From contig NW_019773526.1 in the NCBI RefSeq assembly GCF_001039355.2, positions 214,033 to 278,032 on the forward strand: a DNA stretch of 64,000 nt. Reading direction: 5' to 3'. Positions within the stretch are counted from its first letter, which is position 1, and each line of letters opens with the position of its first letter. This DNA is from Lingula anatina. Taxonomy: Eukaryota > Brachiopoda > Lingulata > Lingulida > Lingulidae. Under the pieces are notes generated by a model, which saw nothing but the letters and a program-made list of their open reading frames with translations, was not told the origin of the DNA and searched no databases. Below, one piece after another: positions 38,869 to 52,273 of the stretch. The position numbers and the translations under genes were made by a program.

Positions 38869-38958
38869 ATGTTTTTGTTGTTGATACCAGTAGTTGTTGT
38901 GTTTGGAATATGTATTTATTTCATGGTCAACATAATGAAGATGTGGCATCACCCCAAG
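38869..38958 (+). CDS. Candidate alternative first exon encoding a membrane-anchor-like N-terminus
   Basis: ATG at 38869 (A at -3) opens exactly 30 codons to a consensus donor AAG|GTAAGA at 38958, in phase 0. The next downstream exon (52274) is also phase 0. The peptide starts MFLLLIPVVVVFGICIYFMV and ends NIMKMWHHPK: about 18 hydrophobic residues followed by positively charged ones, the pattern of a signal anchor with a cytoplasmic C-terminal side. An in-frame stop at 38833 and an out-of-frame short ORF from the ATG at 38843 precede it. If used, the isoform would lack the first 2077 residues seen here and place residues 2078 onward at a membrane. T-rich DNA encodes hydrophobic residues by chance, so this remains a candidate. 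Confidence 0.42.
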
Positions 38959-40299
38959 GTAAGAAATGGATCTTTATTGGAAAATTTAAAAGATCATTTG
39001 ATTCCTATTCAATTTAATTACTCTGTGGGGTGGTATTATTGTATATAGTTGATTGGAAGTTTTAAAAATGCTGGAAGGGATAAGGATCATTCTTCACTGT
39101 TTGTTTACTGTTTTGTTTATTAGTTTGTTTGTTTATTATTTTTGTTACAAGTCAAGTGGAAGATGCCCTTGACTTAACTTGGCTGCAGTGGTGAGCTGAA
39201 GTGAACTTGTAGAACTGAAGGGGGTTGAGTTTTTTAACTGACTATTTAACTCATGCTTTGTTATAAATTCAACTTTGTGAACTTTCCTACGGACATTTCA
39301 CAATATCTCAGTATTTATGTTTGCTTGAAAAGTTATTCTTTGGTGGATGGATGCTTATTCCGGCAAACTTTTTGTCAAGCCAAATAAATTTTAATGTTTA
39401 GCCAAACTATTTTTTACAGCTAATTAGTGAAAATCACTTAACTGGGCAAAATTTATATTTAAAATATCGCTAGCCTGTGTACAATGATGTACTAGTAAGG
39501 TTTTTTATTGCCACTTGTATCATTATGGTAAAAAAGGAAATCATTTACAAAAAATCTTAACGTTTTTTACTAGCTATGACTCAGTCAGGTAGGTGATCAA
39601 GGTCGGTTGATGAAGTTTTGAACCACCGTACATAGTAGGTAAAAAAAAACACATTAAGATTTTTTGAAGACGATTTACTTTTTTTTACTGAAGCCCAGGT
39701 GTGTTTTAAGTATTATGCTTGTGACATGTTGATTTGAAGACTTCTGGAAAAGAATTGTTTTTAGGGCTTTAACACTGTGCTGAAAATGTAAGTAGAAAAA
39801 TATCATTCAGAGGAATATAGGCAGTGAGTTTTTATTTATGAATCACATTTGTTTATGGTGGATTTCATTGTTGTTGTCTTTCGTGTCAAGATTGTAAAAA
39901 AAAAAATCGATGAAGGCTCAAAATGTCATGCCACTCGCGTCTCAGATGTAAGCATAAAAATATCATGGTTTATCTATTTTTCACCACTTGAAATTTTCTG
40001 ATGTTACTACATAACAAAATCTCTTTTCAAATTGGTACTTGTTTATTAAAGGCTACTGCCGATTTGACCATCATCTGTGGCGCCCCTCTCCCCCCTGGTC
40101 AGTTGACTTTGGTCTTGTGTAAATTAATGGGACAAATAGCCATCAAGTATGTCCAAACACCAGGATTATAAGAGAAAAATTGTGTTTAATAATCAAGTAT
40201 ATATAAATGTAGGGGTATTTTAAGAAGTATGTGGTGGTTTTGTTAATAGGGAGTATAAGCTAGAGTTTTGTGAATCAGAACAGTAAGGTGTTGATATTC

Positions 40300-40301
<2 letters not shown>

Positions 40302-40335
<34 letters not shown>
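40302..40335. repeat. (GA)n microsatellite
   Basis: An uninterrupted GA run. Confidence 0.95.
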
Positions 40336-40338
<3 letters not shown>

Positions 40339-40944
40339 CTGGCAAAGCAATATTATATGGTCAGTTTTTATGAGCATACTTTCCAACACCAACCATGCTC
40401 AACTATTATGTACATTTTTCAGGCTTTATTAAAAAATAGATTGGAATTTTAACTGTGAGTAATTTAACATTCCCAATTATTGCGAACAGTTACATGTACC
40501 AATCCTCTTCTTCCACCCCCATACGCCCCGGGAATCCCAGCTATTTCTGTGGTCAATGGCCCTTTATTTGTCAATAAGCAATATCCATCCCTTGGTTAAT
40601 GAATTTTATTCAATGGAGACAAGGTGTCAGGTGCCAGATAAAAAGATTAAGTGACAGCTGATGGAAGGTATGACCAGGTGAAAAGCTATGACCATAAGTC
40701 TGTTCTCACTAAAGTTAGAAAGCTCTCATCTGAATCGATCTGTGTTACGTCAGCAAATAAGGGTAGACGCTGTTTTATTTTATACTGGTAGCCTGTAAGA
40801 TCCAATGCTTCTGGCTCCTTACCACTTGGAGTTAAGTTGTAACCTAAATAGTTAGGTAAACACTTAAGGACAGCTAGTAATATTGAGAGTGTATTAGGCA
40901 AAACTATTTTAATGGGTGAATACGTAGTGATTATATATGCTATA

Positions 40945-40994
<50 letters not shown>
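40945..40994. repeat. (AAT)n microsatellite
   Basis: An AAT trinucleotide run of about 50 bases; on the minus strand it gives a polyleucine stretch in a spurious open frame. Confidence 0.95.
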
Positions 40995-40996
<2 letters not shown>

Positions 40997-43847
40997 GTTC
41001 ACCATTTATTGTAAAAGCAAATGTTTGTTTGCCAGTTGGAAATTGACTTTTTATATCACAGTGGAAAGAAACATGTTTTTCAACATGGAGCCCAGATGAA
41101 GTTAACTTCAACAGGTTGGTGAAACAAAAACAAGCGAAAAATAGGTGTAAGTGACATTTAACATACAAAGGTTTTAAAAGCTCACCTTTTTCTTTTTTAA
41201 AACAGGTGAGTACACTGTGAAACTGTTTGGTGGTATTGTAACTGTAAATAAAACTGGTCTGTTGATATTTCATCTCGGTTTACAAGATCAGTTTCATAAT
41301 TTTCAATCAAAAGGTCACTGATTTGACATAAATGTCACCTTGTCTTTTAGCAACAAAAGGCAGGAGTTGATAAGCCAATAGGTTTAGGTGGATTTCTATT
41401 GTGTTGGTAATTTGGGTTTGATGTGGTAAATATTTATATTTTGGAAAGGCTTTGTTGAAAAAATGAATTAGCTGGAAGGATTAGAATGGGGATGAATGTA
41501 CAAAAACATTGGGATTCCAAATACAAGAGGCAGGTGAATGGCTTAGAATGATGTCAGCAATTTGATCTTGCTACCTGTTTTTGCCCTAACTGTTATAACA
41601 CGCGCCCTAACATTGTTTTCAGAATGAACGTCCTTCTTTTGGCATATTTTATGGTATTTCAAGAAGTATTCAGTTGTTTTATGTATGGTTATATGGTCAG
41701 TTTTGATCAAGGCTTTCAGTAGACTTGATCATGAGTCTTGGTAGATGTTGAACGTCAGAAGGTAGGATACAGAGTTATTTTTCAAGAGATTTTTTTGCAT
41801 TTGATAAGGTAAGATAAGAATAATTTATATACAGTTAATGGCCACAGATTCAGGCTCAATGTAAGTGGGTGTATATGCACATTGAAACTTAATGTACAAG
41901 TGATTTTGTTTTTTCTAATGTGAATGAAAATTGAGGTATGTAATGGGTTCTCAGTGTATATGATTCTTTAGTTGTTATGTAATGAATGCATGATTGGGTA
42001 ATTAAGGCATTAGCTTCTCTTTGAACTACAACATTAAGACCTTATCAGAAATTATTATTGAAAATTTGATATAAATCAAGCATTTCAGATTGACATGTAA
42101 CTTGAAATTTATTAACCATGTAACCATAGAACTAAGTTCAACATAAACCAGACTAGTCCTGTAATATTCCTGATATTACATTTGGTACGTGTGGTCGTAG
42201 ACTTGCAAAAGAAAGAAAAAAATTGCATGCATTGATCCATGGAATGCACGAAAACATTGACACAAAACTGACTCCAGTAAAATAGGTTAGAAAAACTTGT
42301 AACAACAACACTCCCAGATAAAAAGTCACAAGCCTAGCCCATTATGTCAGTCTTTTACACAATAGTCTTAATATCACTGGGGTCATATCCCATCTATGTC
42401 TTTGGAATGAAAAGTTTGTGTATCTTAAAACTGATCTTATTGTGTGAAAGCCTTGTGGGAGGTATAGGAGAGAGAACCGTTAAAGAAAATACCGAGTGAG
42501 ATGTTTGGAGGTAACTTGAATGATGAACAAAACACCCCGACAATGGTGGAGTTTGGGAAGTCAAACAAGAGAGAAAGGCGTGCTACTGTTATGCCCTGCA
42601 CAAGGGGGCAGTGCTGAGATAAAGGTTGGAATTGCGGGGTGATATTTACCAGTCAAACATCAATGTCTGTTGTCATAACTTGCTGTAACAGAGACAGGGC
42701 TTTTTTTACGTGTGAAAGACACATTGGAGTCGTGGCAAAATGAGTTTTAGATTTTTCGAGAATAATCTGACTTGGAAGCTGTTATATTTTTCATCATGAA
42801 CAGAGTGGTAAGTGTTCTTAAATCAAACTTGTGTACTGTGTAAATTTAGGATGTATGCCTGCACCATTTTAGACAGTAACATTCCTCTTATTCATATTTC
42901 CAACTTCATGATGGGCAAAAAAGGCAAAGTTTTTTTTTTCTTCTTACTGGTGGCGCTTTTCCAGCTCTGAACAAAAAGATGCATGGTGCTATTCATCACA
43001 TGCATGATAATATTTCAGTTTGTCTCTGTGTCAGACAGAAATGTAATATTGCGTTATTGCTTCTGAAACCAATTGTTTGGCATATTTGACCAAGGAATTT
43101 GCCTATCATAAGACTGGTTTAGAGATAGTCTAACCTAAGATAAAAATCATCCTAAAATGTCACTGGATCATTGTGATTTTGCTGTCTGCGGCCCAGTGAT
43201 AACTCTATAATATAGGGTTAGGGCATGTTGTGTCAAAAGGCACCCTATTGAGAATTCATTTTGGGGGAGGGGGAGCTGTAGCAGGATAAACCCTTCACAC
43301 TTTGTCTTCTACAATGAGACTGACTTTGACAAGTCCATCTTAAAGTAACGCAACGTTGCCAAATTTCACCTCAAAGGAAACTTGCCTCTCTCTCCCTCCT
43401 GCTTAATTTCAAAGTTAATCCCGGCCATTATGATGACATAACACTGTGATTAACCTCCGTACTTCACAGGCACTTCATGAGCACACCTGAGCCTTGTTTA
43501 CTTTTCATATTAGGTATTATTTTCCATATTTCTGGAGTATAAATGTTTGTACATGCTTAGGGAGCAAGAATCAACTACGTATTGCAAGCATGCGTGATTG
43601 TTTCAAAGGAAAGGGGGAGAAGGTAGTAGTTGACTCGCAGGTTTGATCGAAATGACAATACTGAAGTGGTGGTAGATGGGATTGTAACAGTGGACACTGA
43701 GTGGCCATTGGTCAGTTGTGGTCATAGTGTAGTGACTGTGGATAAAATGTAATAATGCACTGGTTTGCATGGAGAGGAAGAGTTTAAGTTAATTTTTAAG
43801 AAGTGTAGAAACTGGGAAAAACTGGGAAATGGGTTTGATGTAGTGGA

Positions 43848-43902
43848 CAATACTGGACATAGTGTGGACAATTGTGGACATAGAGTGGACATGTGTGTGG
43901 AT
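43848..43902. repeat. Short minisatellite of TGGACA units
   Basis: GTGGACAATACTGGACATAG and three further variants of TGGACAT/ATTG follow in tandem with a period of about 10-12 bases. Confidence 0.6.
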
Positions 43903-46900
43903 GCCCCTATGTACTGTCACAGATGAGGAAGTTTTGGCAGGTATGCAATTACTGTTCTGGAAAAATAAATGCGAAAAGTTTATTTGTAATTAGATTTTTT
44001 TCTTATATAAGAGATTTTAAACATTATTTTCTGTTCTTTACCATATCCTCAGCCTGAAAGTCAGGTATCCTGAGAGCTATTCACAAGTCGGCTCAATTTG
44101 TCAATAATCGTTTTGTTTTGAATTTAAAGTAGGGAGCAAAATATGGAAATTGACACTTTTTTTATCTATGGGAATTTTCATGAAAGGGTTTCAGAGGACC
44201 TAGTTTGAACTATTAGCTATAAATATGGGTGTATCCAGGGTTGAAAGTTGGGGCAGGGGAGGGGAAGGGTCACAGGGAGCCAGATGTGAAAGAGAGGTCA
44301 CCATTGACCGCTATGACCATTTGGGATAGGCTATGGTCATAATAACACATTTGGACAATAAAAATTGTTCTGAATGTTAGACAGATTGATTTGACCTTGG
44401 AGAGATTTGTAACATGGCATGTTACCAAGCATATGATATGAATTGATATTCTTTTTTTATTTTGTGTGTATTTGTGTGTGTGTATTTGTGTTTGGGTTGA
44501 TTGCACATCTTTAGTTATAGAATAGTTGCAGAATAGTCATCAATGTAGTATGTATGTAATACCAGTGTGCTTTGTGAAAATTTTCTCTTATTCAAAAATT
44601 TTTCTTAAAAAATGTAGATGAAAATTACCTGGAAATTAGTTTTTTCATCATTTATCATTAAATAAATAATGATTCAATTAATTAATTAATTTATTTATTA
44701 AGTATTATGTAATACAGCTTATCTTTATGAGGCAAGAGGAGAAATAGAAAAACTGATTCTGATATGTTATCAAACAAAAGGACTCTATGAATTGTTGTAA
44801 TTATAAGGCTGTACATTGCTTGACACTGGTTCGGTGCCAGGACCAGCTGGAGATGGAAATTAACTCATTTGAGATGTGAACATTTGATGATATGGGAAAC
44901 TAGAGGCACCAGATTTACTGGGTCAATGTTATTGTAGCTTGTGCTGTGTAACACCTCACAAAAATAACATCACTATTTGCTGATACCCCTGTATAAGAGA
45001 ATTAGAACCCCAAACAAATATTTCCCCAGTGAAATGAGGTGATTACTAAAAAAATATTCCGACATTGTCCATTATTTTGCTTTAGACCTGGAGGTCTGGG
45101 TGATGGGAGAAAGTTTTGTTATGAGAAAAGTTGTGCCTTTGGTCTGTCTGGCAGAATGTTTTACAGAAATAATTGTGAGTTTCGATTATAATTTTAACAA
45201 AGTTAGTGTCTGTTAAGTTCGGGTTTTAGATTTACCCATGGTCCGTGTTGCAGACAGTGGGATGAGAGATGAAAAATTAGGGCAAATGTTGTGCAACTGT
45301 TTTGCGATGTGATTTACATTGACTAGTGTATGTGTCACTGATGGAAGGTGATGGAGAATGGTGGAAAAAGTTCCTCTCTGTTCGTCTGACAGATGTTGGA
45401 AGAAATAATTGGAAGAGTAATTTTTCTGAACTAAAGAGACAACTTTGTAGTTAGATGCTTTCAGTAAGAACATATATTTCATACATTCAAGTTTGATATT
45501 TTGTTTGGGAAAGGAACATAAAAAATCAGTAAAATCACTTGCAAAAGTATATTGTAAAGTTATTTTCACCACTTAGCAAACTTCACTGTGTTCAACATTA
45601 CATGTTTTAACCAATCAAGTGATTTCTCAGATCAGATCAGAAATGTGGAAAACTGGGAAGGGGGGGGGGGGCAATGAATTAACTCAAATTAGGCCTGGCT
45701 CTCACTTCCAAGGAGAGTAGGGGGTAGATTGATATCTTTAAGGGCATAGATGGTTATCATGCAGGTAAACTGTTACCTCACGGGCCAACCACTGGTCTAA
45801 TCAACCGTGCGAAATCTTGCATAATTTTTAGCTTAGGACCTTTTGTGAAAATATTGTCATATTGCAAGAGTGCCTTCTAGCCTTGGGTGCTCATTGAATT
45901 GTGGAATTAGTCAGTGAATTTTGTTGGGCCGGGTGAAGTTTTAGCACCAGTTTGCTCAGTTTTGATTGGTTGATTAGGAAACGGCAATGCCAGAATAAGT
46001 GGCAGTTTTTAAAAGTATAAAGTTGGAGAACCCTTATTGGAAATAATTTTATTTGTCTGAAATGCCTGAGAGTGCCTTCATAGAATCAGAAGTCTCTGCA
46101 AGTCAAAAAGTTTTTACTCTTTGAAAAAAGAAGTCTTTAGACTTCCATTGATATTTATCAATATCAAGGGGGGAAAAGAAACAGTTTTACACTTACTGCA
46201 GCAAGGATAAACCAAGTTGCAAAATATCCAGCACTTTGCAGGCAGTGAAAATATCCCGGGGGAACTCTTAAGAAGTGCATGGTCAAGAAATCCGAGCTCT
46301 GTTTATCCTGGCTTAAAAGGGAGAGTCCAGTGGCAAAGTGACCAAATAGCTGGACAGAGCGTTTGGTCACAGGGGTCGTTCACCTGGGCAGTTGGTCAAT
46401 TTTGTGACGGTCAAGAATTTTTAGCAGAGCGTAAGTAGAACATTAAATGTTGTCATGAGGAATTGAAATGAGTGGTATGAGAAAAGATTTCTTTTTCTTT
46501 GACTAACTTTCTTATTGCAGCATTGCAATTTAGTCTGAAATATGTGAAAGATGGTGTAATTTTTAGGGGAGGGAAAATCTTATATTCATTCATGTGGATC
46601 AAGTATATGAATATGGAAGATTAGTTATTTTTTTGGACATTGGTCATTTGGTTGACCACTAGAGTCAGGCAAGGATTGCAAAAAAAAAAAAAAGTGTACC
46701 TGGTTTTTAAATCAAGTTTATACTTTTTACCTGAAGTAAGGACTTTTTTCAATTTCTTAAAAATATTTTTGTTTTTTGTAAAAGATAATTCAAACCAGTT
46801 TTTGTGCTGTAAAGTTAATCAAGTGCCTGCCATAATGTACATGAAAATTATTTTATAGCTTATTTGCTGAAAAATATTGAACCCTGGGTCATGTAATTAA

Positions 46901-49900
46901 TAATACCTTCTATCCTGATACCGCATAAGAGCTTTCATATATATATGAGATGAAGTAGGCAGTTTTATTTTGATGCTCAGTGAATTAGGTGATGGTCATT
47001 TATAGTATTTGGTGGTGAAAGTGATTTTGTAGCGCAGAGTTTCTAGTCTATTGGATTGGCTGAAACTCATTTGGTGAGTGTGTGTGCGTGTGCATGCACA
47101 TTCTTGTGTGTGATGAAATAGTATTGAAAAGTGAAGAGTGTATTTGTTGATATCAACATATCTGTAGATGCTGGAGCAGCATGCTTTCTAAAAATTTGTG
47201 GGAAAAACCTTTCGGGTTAATGAATTTATCATTGTTATGCTTTTAAATGTCTTTTTGACATTGGAGGTATTTGTCTGCCTAATGCAAGCCTTAACGAGGG
47301 TAATTATATTTTATTTCATGTGCACTAACAGTTTGGTCAAAAATTTTAAATAAATATCAATATGCCCTCTCACATTTTGCAGTTGTAACTTTCGGTAAAA
47401 CTTGATACAAATATGGAAAGCAAAATTTTGACATAGTGAGTAGAGAAAACAAGTGTTAAGTTTCTTGTTTATATATGCTCGGAGGTGAAATGTTTGTTTA
47501 CCTGGTTAAGATTTAGGTCTTGTTTGTTTGTATACAGTTTGTTTTGCAGAAGTGAGTCAAAATGCTTTGAAATTGTACTCGTGAATAATAATATTATTAT
47601 TGTATTTTTGACTTTGATGGGAGAAACTGTTTGTTTTTCTAATTTGAATTTGACAAATAAAAGTCCTCAAAACAAAAGCTACTGGATGATTATCGTGTGA
47701 TTGAATTAGGATTTTTTGTAACTTAAAAGTTAAATTTTTGTTTAAAGGTATAACATTCTTGTATATATATCCAAAGTTTGTTTACTGTAACAGTTTTATG
47801 TAAACAAACCATGTATATACAAGATTGTTCTTTGGAATTTGGCTTTCGCCCAAAATGTCACAATGTTTGAAAATTGTTTTGATGGCATTATTAAGTATTA
47901 ATAATCTTGATTGACCTAGTTATGAATATTCCCAACAAAAGCCATGAAATTGTAGGCGAGAACCAGTGGCAAATAAATAGTGAAAAGAAACCCCATCCCG
48001 ACTTCTGTTTCAACAATGTACATTTTTTCATGGGCGCTGGATTTGTTGACACACGTGCAGATGCTAATTTACAAATAAGGTCAAAAAGGCATTATTCCCC
48101 AGTTTCAAACCAGCCCCTAAATACAACAATATTTAATCCTATGCATTGTGTAAAGTTAAAAGTGGTCACTTCAACACCCTCGAGCCACGTCCAGTTTATG
48201 AAGCGGTCAATTTATAAATGAGGTTAAAATCTCCATTTTGCCACAAATCCTCAAAATCGTAACACAACAAATACAGTTCACAGCTTGATAATTTTCCAAA
48301 TCCCTCTTATATCAATATTTCACGTAGCAGAGCCGTATATTGTTTAGTTTGTTTATATCTGACCAAAACAAAATCCTCAGGTTATTGTTGGAAGGGTCAT
48401 TAAATAATGGACTCTTATTTTTTCCCCAGCCCTCAGGGGAAGGGGATTAGCCTTGGGCGGAATGGAAATGGCGCCATTTAGGGTTTGTTTACAAGTGATG
48501 TAATTTCTTGTAGATCTGATGCGTTGATTAAGGCAATTCATCCTCACGCTGGATGCTCCTGTGTACTGTCTTATGCAATGGGAAGTAACGGCCCTCCTGC
48601 CCTTGACAATGTAATTTGGTAACGCCTTGAATGGGGGTGGGGATGGACTTGATTGCAGTAGAAATGGCGTCCTCTCAAGCTTGCTCTGGTGAAGGAAGTT
48701 TTGTCCCCGTTTTGAGGAGGATTATGCAAACTTTGGAGTTGGTACGCTGATGAAGTGTGCCAATTTGTCTTTGTCTTGTTTGCGGCCCTGTGGGCAAGGA
48801 GTGAGGATTTAACAAGAAATTTGGCCGCATCGACTTTGAAGATAGCCTGCGGTAAACAATGAGATACAGGTAGAAAGGACTTCTGTTGTTCCGAATTTCA
48901 AAAACTGTTAGCAAGTTATTGTGAAATGAATGATTTGATTTGTAGACCTCTTCTCCATTGGACCCTTTTCTTAATGTGTTGCCATGGTGATGTATAAACT
49001 TAGATTAAAGATACCATTACTTTTTCAAATAAATTCCTTCCCTTTCCAAGAAATGGCATTAGGATATTATTTGCAACTTTATTATAATTAGCGGCCATCT
49101 GTTGAACCATGAATTGTTTTTAAGGTCCAGTAAGGAAAATAGTAATTTGAGAAACATTATTTTTTTCTTCAACTTAAGCTAATAGCTGAAAGTTGAGCTG
49201 TGATCAGACAATAACTAGTTAAGCCTGAACAGTGGTCTAAATGTAAAGATTGAAAGTGTGTGTAGTTTATCTCAAGATAAATCCTTAGTGGACTTCTTAA
49301 ATAAAGGAGCTGTTGAACTGAAGCAATTACTGCATCATTTTTGCAGCAAATCAAATGTGAACTAATTTTGAGCTATTACTGATCCGTTTTAAGTCAATGT
49401 AGACTTGAATTTTGGGCTAAAAGTTAAGACCAGTTGTGGGGTTAAAGCTCTCATGTGAAACGCCTTCTAATGCTATATTCCCTGCTATAAGTTAAATGAA
49501 CCATGGCTATTGTAATGTCCAATTTTGAAATTTGAGTAGCAAGGGAGACATTATGTCATGCTTGCAGAGAAATGTTAGAGGAACTGGGGTCATATTTTAT
49601 GCCAGTTTCTCCAAAATTCCATCTGTTAATGGACCATTGTATTTTTTTCTCCTCATTTTTTGAGGTAGAAAAATTCAGAAACAGAACATGATGAAAATGA
49701 GACTTACCTATTCAAGACTATTATCCAAGCAATTAGTAGTATTTGATAAATTTAGATTTTTTTTTTCAGAGAAATTATTTAATGATGGTAATTACTCATA
49801 TTAAAAGTACAGACTTGCTGGACTCGGAGGTTATTTATTAATCAGAACCTTCTGTGACCAAGGCAACAAACATAAATAAGATACAAAAGTCTTGATGGAA

Positions 49901-52273
49901 AATTTGCCCTTGGTGCTTAGGTGGATTTATATGTAAGCTGAAGCAAAATTTCAGAGCCGGACCATTGTGAGTATACGTATGGAGATTGCTCTTATATCCA
50001 GATATGCTATTGTGTTGGAAAATGTGTAGCACCTTGCAGAGCTGTTGCTTTGATCATTGTAAATTAATTAGTCTGTATTGTGACCTAACATCAGGCTGAC
50101 AGCTTTAAAGCATGATCCCAGATTAAGTGTTCTACAACATTTCAAAGGTGGCAAAAGCTGGGGTCTTAGATGAGATTTCTGCCTTGTTCACGCTAAAATG
50201 AGTACTAGTATTGTCTTTAATGCTGAGGTTACGTCTTTTATAAGGGTTTAAAGTGCTAATCTTTCAAGTTATGAGGTTGGAATGTATTGTTTGAGATAAG
50301 TTTGCCATTGTATGCATTTGGGCAAATATTCTACTGTAATAAGTGTATTTATTTCCAGTAAAATTCACTGATGTACATGATGGTGTGTATATGTTTGGGA
50401 TTAAGAGAGAGAGATAGAGAGAGAGAGGGGGGGGGGAGTGAAGAAGTGGGATCCAGAAATAACTAAATACTTGATGGATGCCTTCCTTGTGGTAATCAAG
50501 TTGAAAGGGTTAAGCATACTGTAGTTTTCTTTGTATGTTCTAGCATTTATTTCCTTACAAACAAGGGCCAAACAGGTCTGCAAAGTAATTTAATTACTTT
50601 GTTCCTGTTGTGACGTTATTGCTGTGAGTTTTCTGTTCTTGAACCAAGACTTTTTTTTTTACTTTTGATTACTGTTTCACCCAGAATATTACATTCTTGA
50701 TTTATTCATAATTTTTTTTTCAAAATGGTTAAATATTTACCTCCCTGTTAAGTGCACCCCACCTCCATTCCCATGTTTTTCTCCAAGCATTGCATTGTTC
50801 TAAAACGTTTTGATTGAGTTTCATTTATCAAATACAATATTTACAGGTGGCACATTCCATCTAATTTTCAACAAAACCCTTCTAGTCTCTGCATTAAGCA
50901 ATTTATACCCCTTTCTTCAGTGACCCTGCTGTGTTTCTCACCAAGTCATCATTGTATTTTATATTGAGTTTTGTTTCTAGGAGTTTGTATGCATGTGTAT
51001 TTGATTAAATAGCAGGTGCATTTAGCTTATTCAGTTGACTTATTGAGTTATGTTGATTGGTATATCAGATAATTGCTTCAGTGCTGTACCCTGTGCTTCA
51101 GAGAATAATTGAAAATTTTCAATTTTTTAGCCGAAATGGTCCCAGTTTCATTATTTCTCACCCTGTTTTTTTGCTAGTTTTCTTTTTCTACTTCAGAAAT
51201 TGTAAAAACCATGTATCATATGTAACTTGGAAAGTGCCAGAATGTTTTTGAGAAAATAATCAAATAATTCCCTGATGTGGGTGTTGTTTGGCCATAATGA
51301 AAGGCTCTAGTATTAAAAAAAAAATCAAAATTTGTAGATATTGAACTTCAAAATAAATTTTAAGTCTCTGATGCATGGGTTACTGTATATGTATTTGTAT
51401 GTGTGGGTATGTATTGTATATATATATACTTGTATATGTGTTAATCTACCCTCTTGGTCAGAAGCCAGCAATATCGACAGTTGCAGCACTTATCAGACAT
51501 GTTCTCATTCATGAAGTCGTCTGCAAAATTGATGACAACGTCTGCTTTCTATTCTTGTCTAACAAAGATAAAAATTGGCACTGAAGATTTGCATTTCCCT
51601 TGAATTCCCATATGTTTTCTGCTGTCCAGAAACTTCTAGAAGTATAAAGAAAATTAGTTAGTTTGTCATATATTTTTGATTATGTGACTAGGGAACAAGT
51701 TGACTAACAACTTCATGAACTGAAATTTTAGGGCATGATAAAAGAAAAGACATTCTGATCACCTGTCACCCCTTGTGATGTAAGATGGGCTAATCCAGTT
51801 GCATGTAATATTACATGAATTGGATGAGTCTATTCCAACATGTGGGTGCCTATATTTACTTATTTACTTTTTAAATTTTATTTATTTACTTTGTTTTTCA
51901 TTAATTCAAAAAATATTTCTTCCAATTTATGATGTAAATTTTTTAAATTTCAACCTATGGGCTATGAAATTGATACTTAATGAGCAGAACCTAAATGGCA
52001 AAATTGCACATGAGAACCTGTCTGACTGTGATGAGTCTGTATTGCTGTGTTAACATACTTCTTGCATTATAACTGGCTACTGACCTAGAGAGAGAGGGCA
52101 TGGGCTGGCTGTTCACCTGCATGGCTATGGTGATGGTTATGGCTATTTATTTAACAGACTGACCACTTGTAAGACACTGACTTGGTATAACTGACCACAT
52201 ATGAACCAGTGTATTATTGACTTGACTGGGCTGTTACTAACACTGCATATATCATCTGCTTCTCATTGTTCAG

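Larger units (their letters stand above)
19418..52273 (+). other. Intron 6 (33 kb)
   Basis: This intron makes up half the window and lies between two phase-0 exons. It holds at least five MITE-like elements, many microsatellites, an internal candidate promoter and first exon at 38784-38958, CpG-containing patches (22080-22280, 31400-31960, 38400-38700, 48420-48900) and one undetermined base at 28695. Open frames elsewhere in it are short and T-rich. Small cassette exons of length divisible by three could be hidden here. Confidence 0.7.

Noticed and set aside
40686-41273. 195-codon minus-strand open frame with a polyleucine run
   Set aside because: The leucines come from the (AAT)n microsatellite, and neither side resembles a known protein. 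No splice or promoter context supports it.
46217-46430. Plus-strand frame ending at a consensus donor GTAAGTAG
   Set aside because: It ends with one extra base, so it cannot join exon 7 in frame, and no promoter signal precedes it. It could at most be a non-coding exon.
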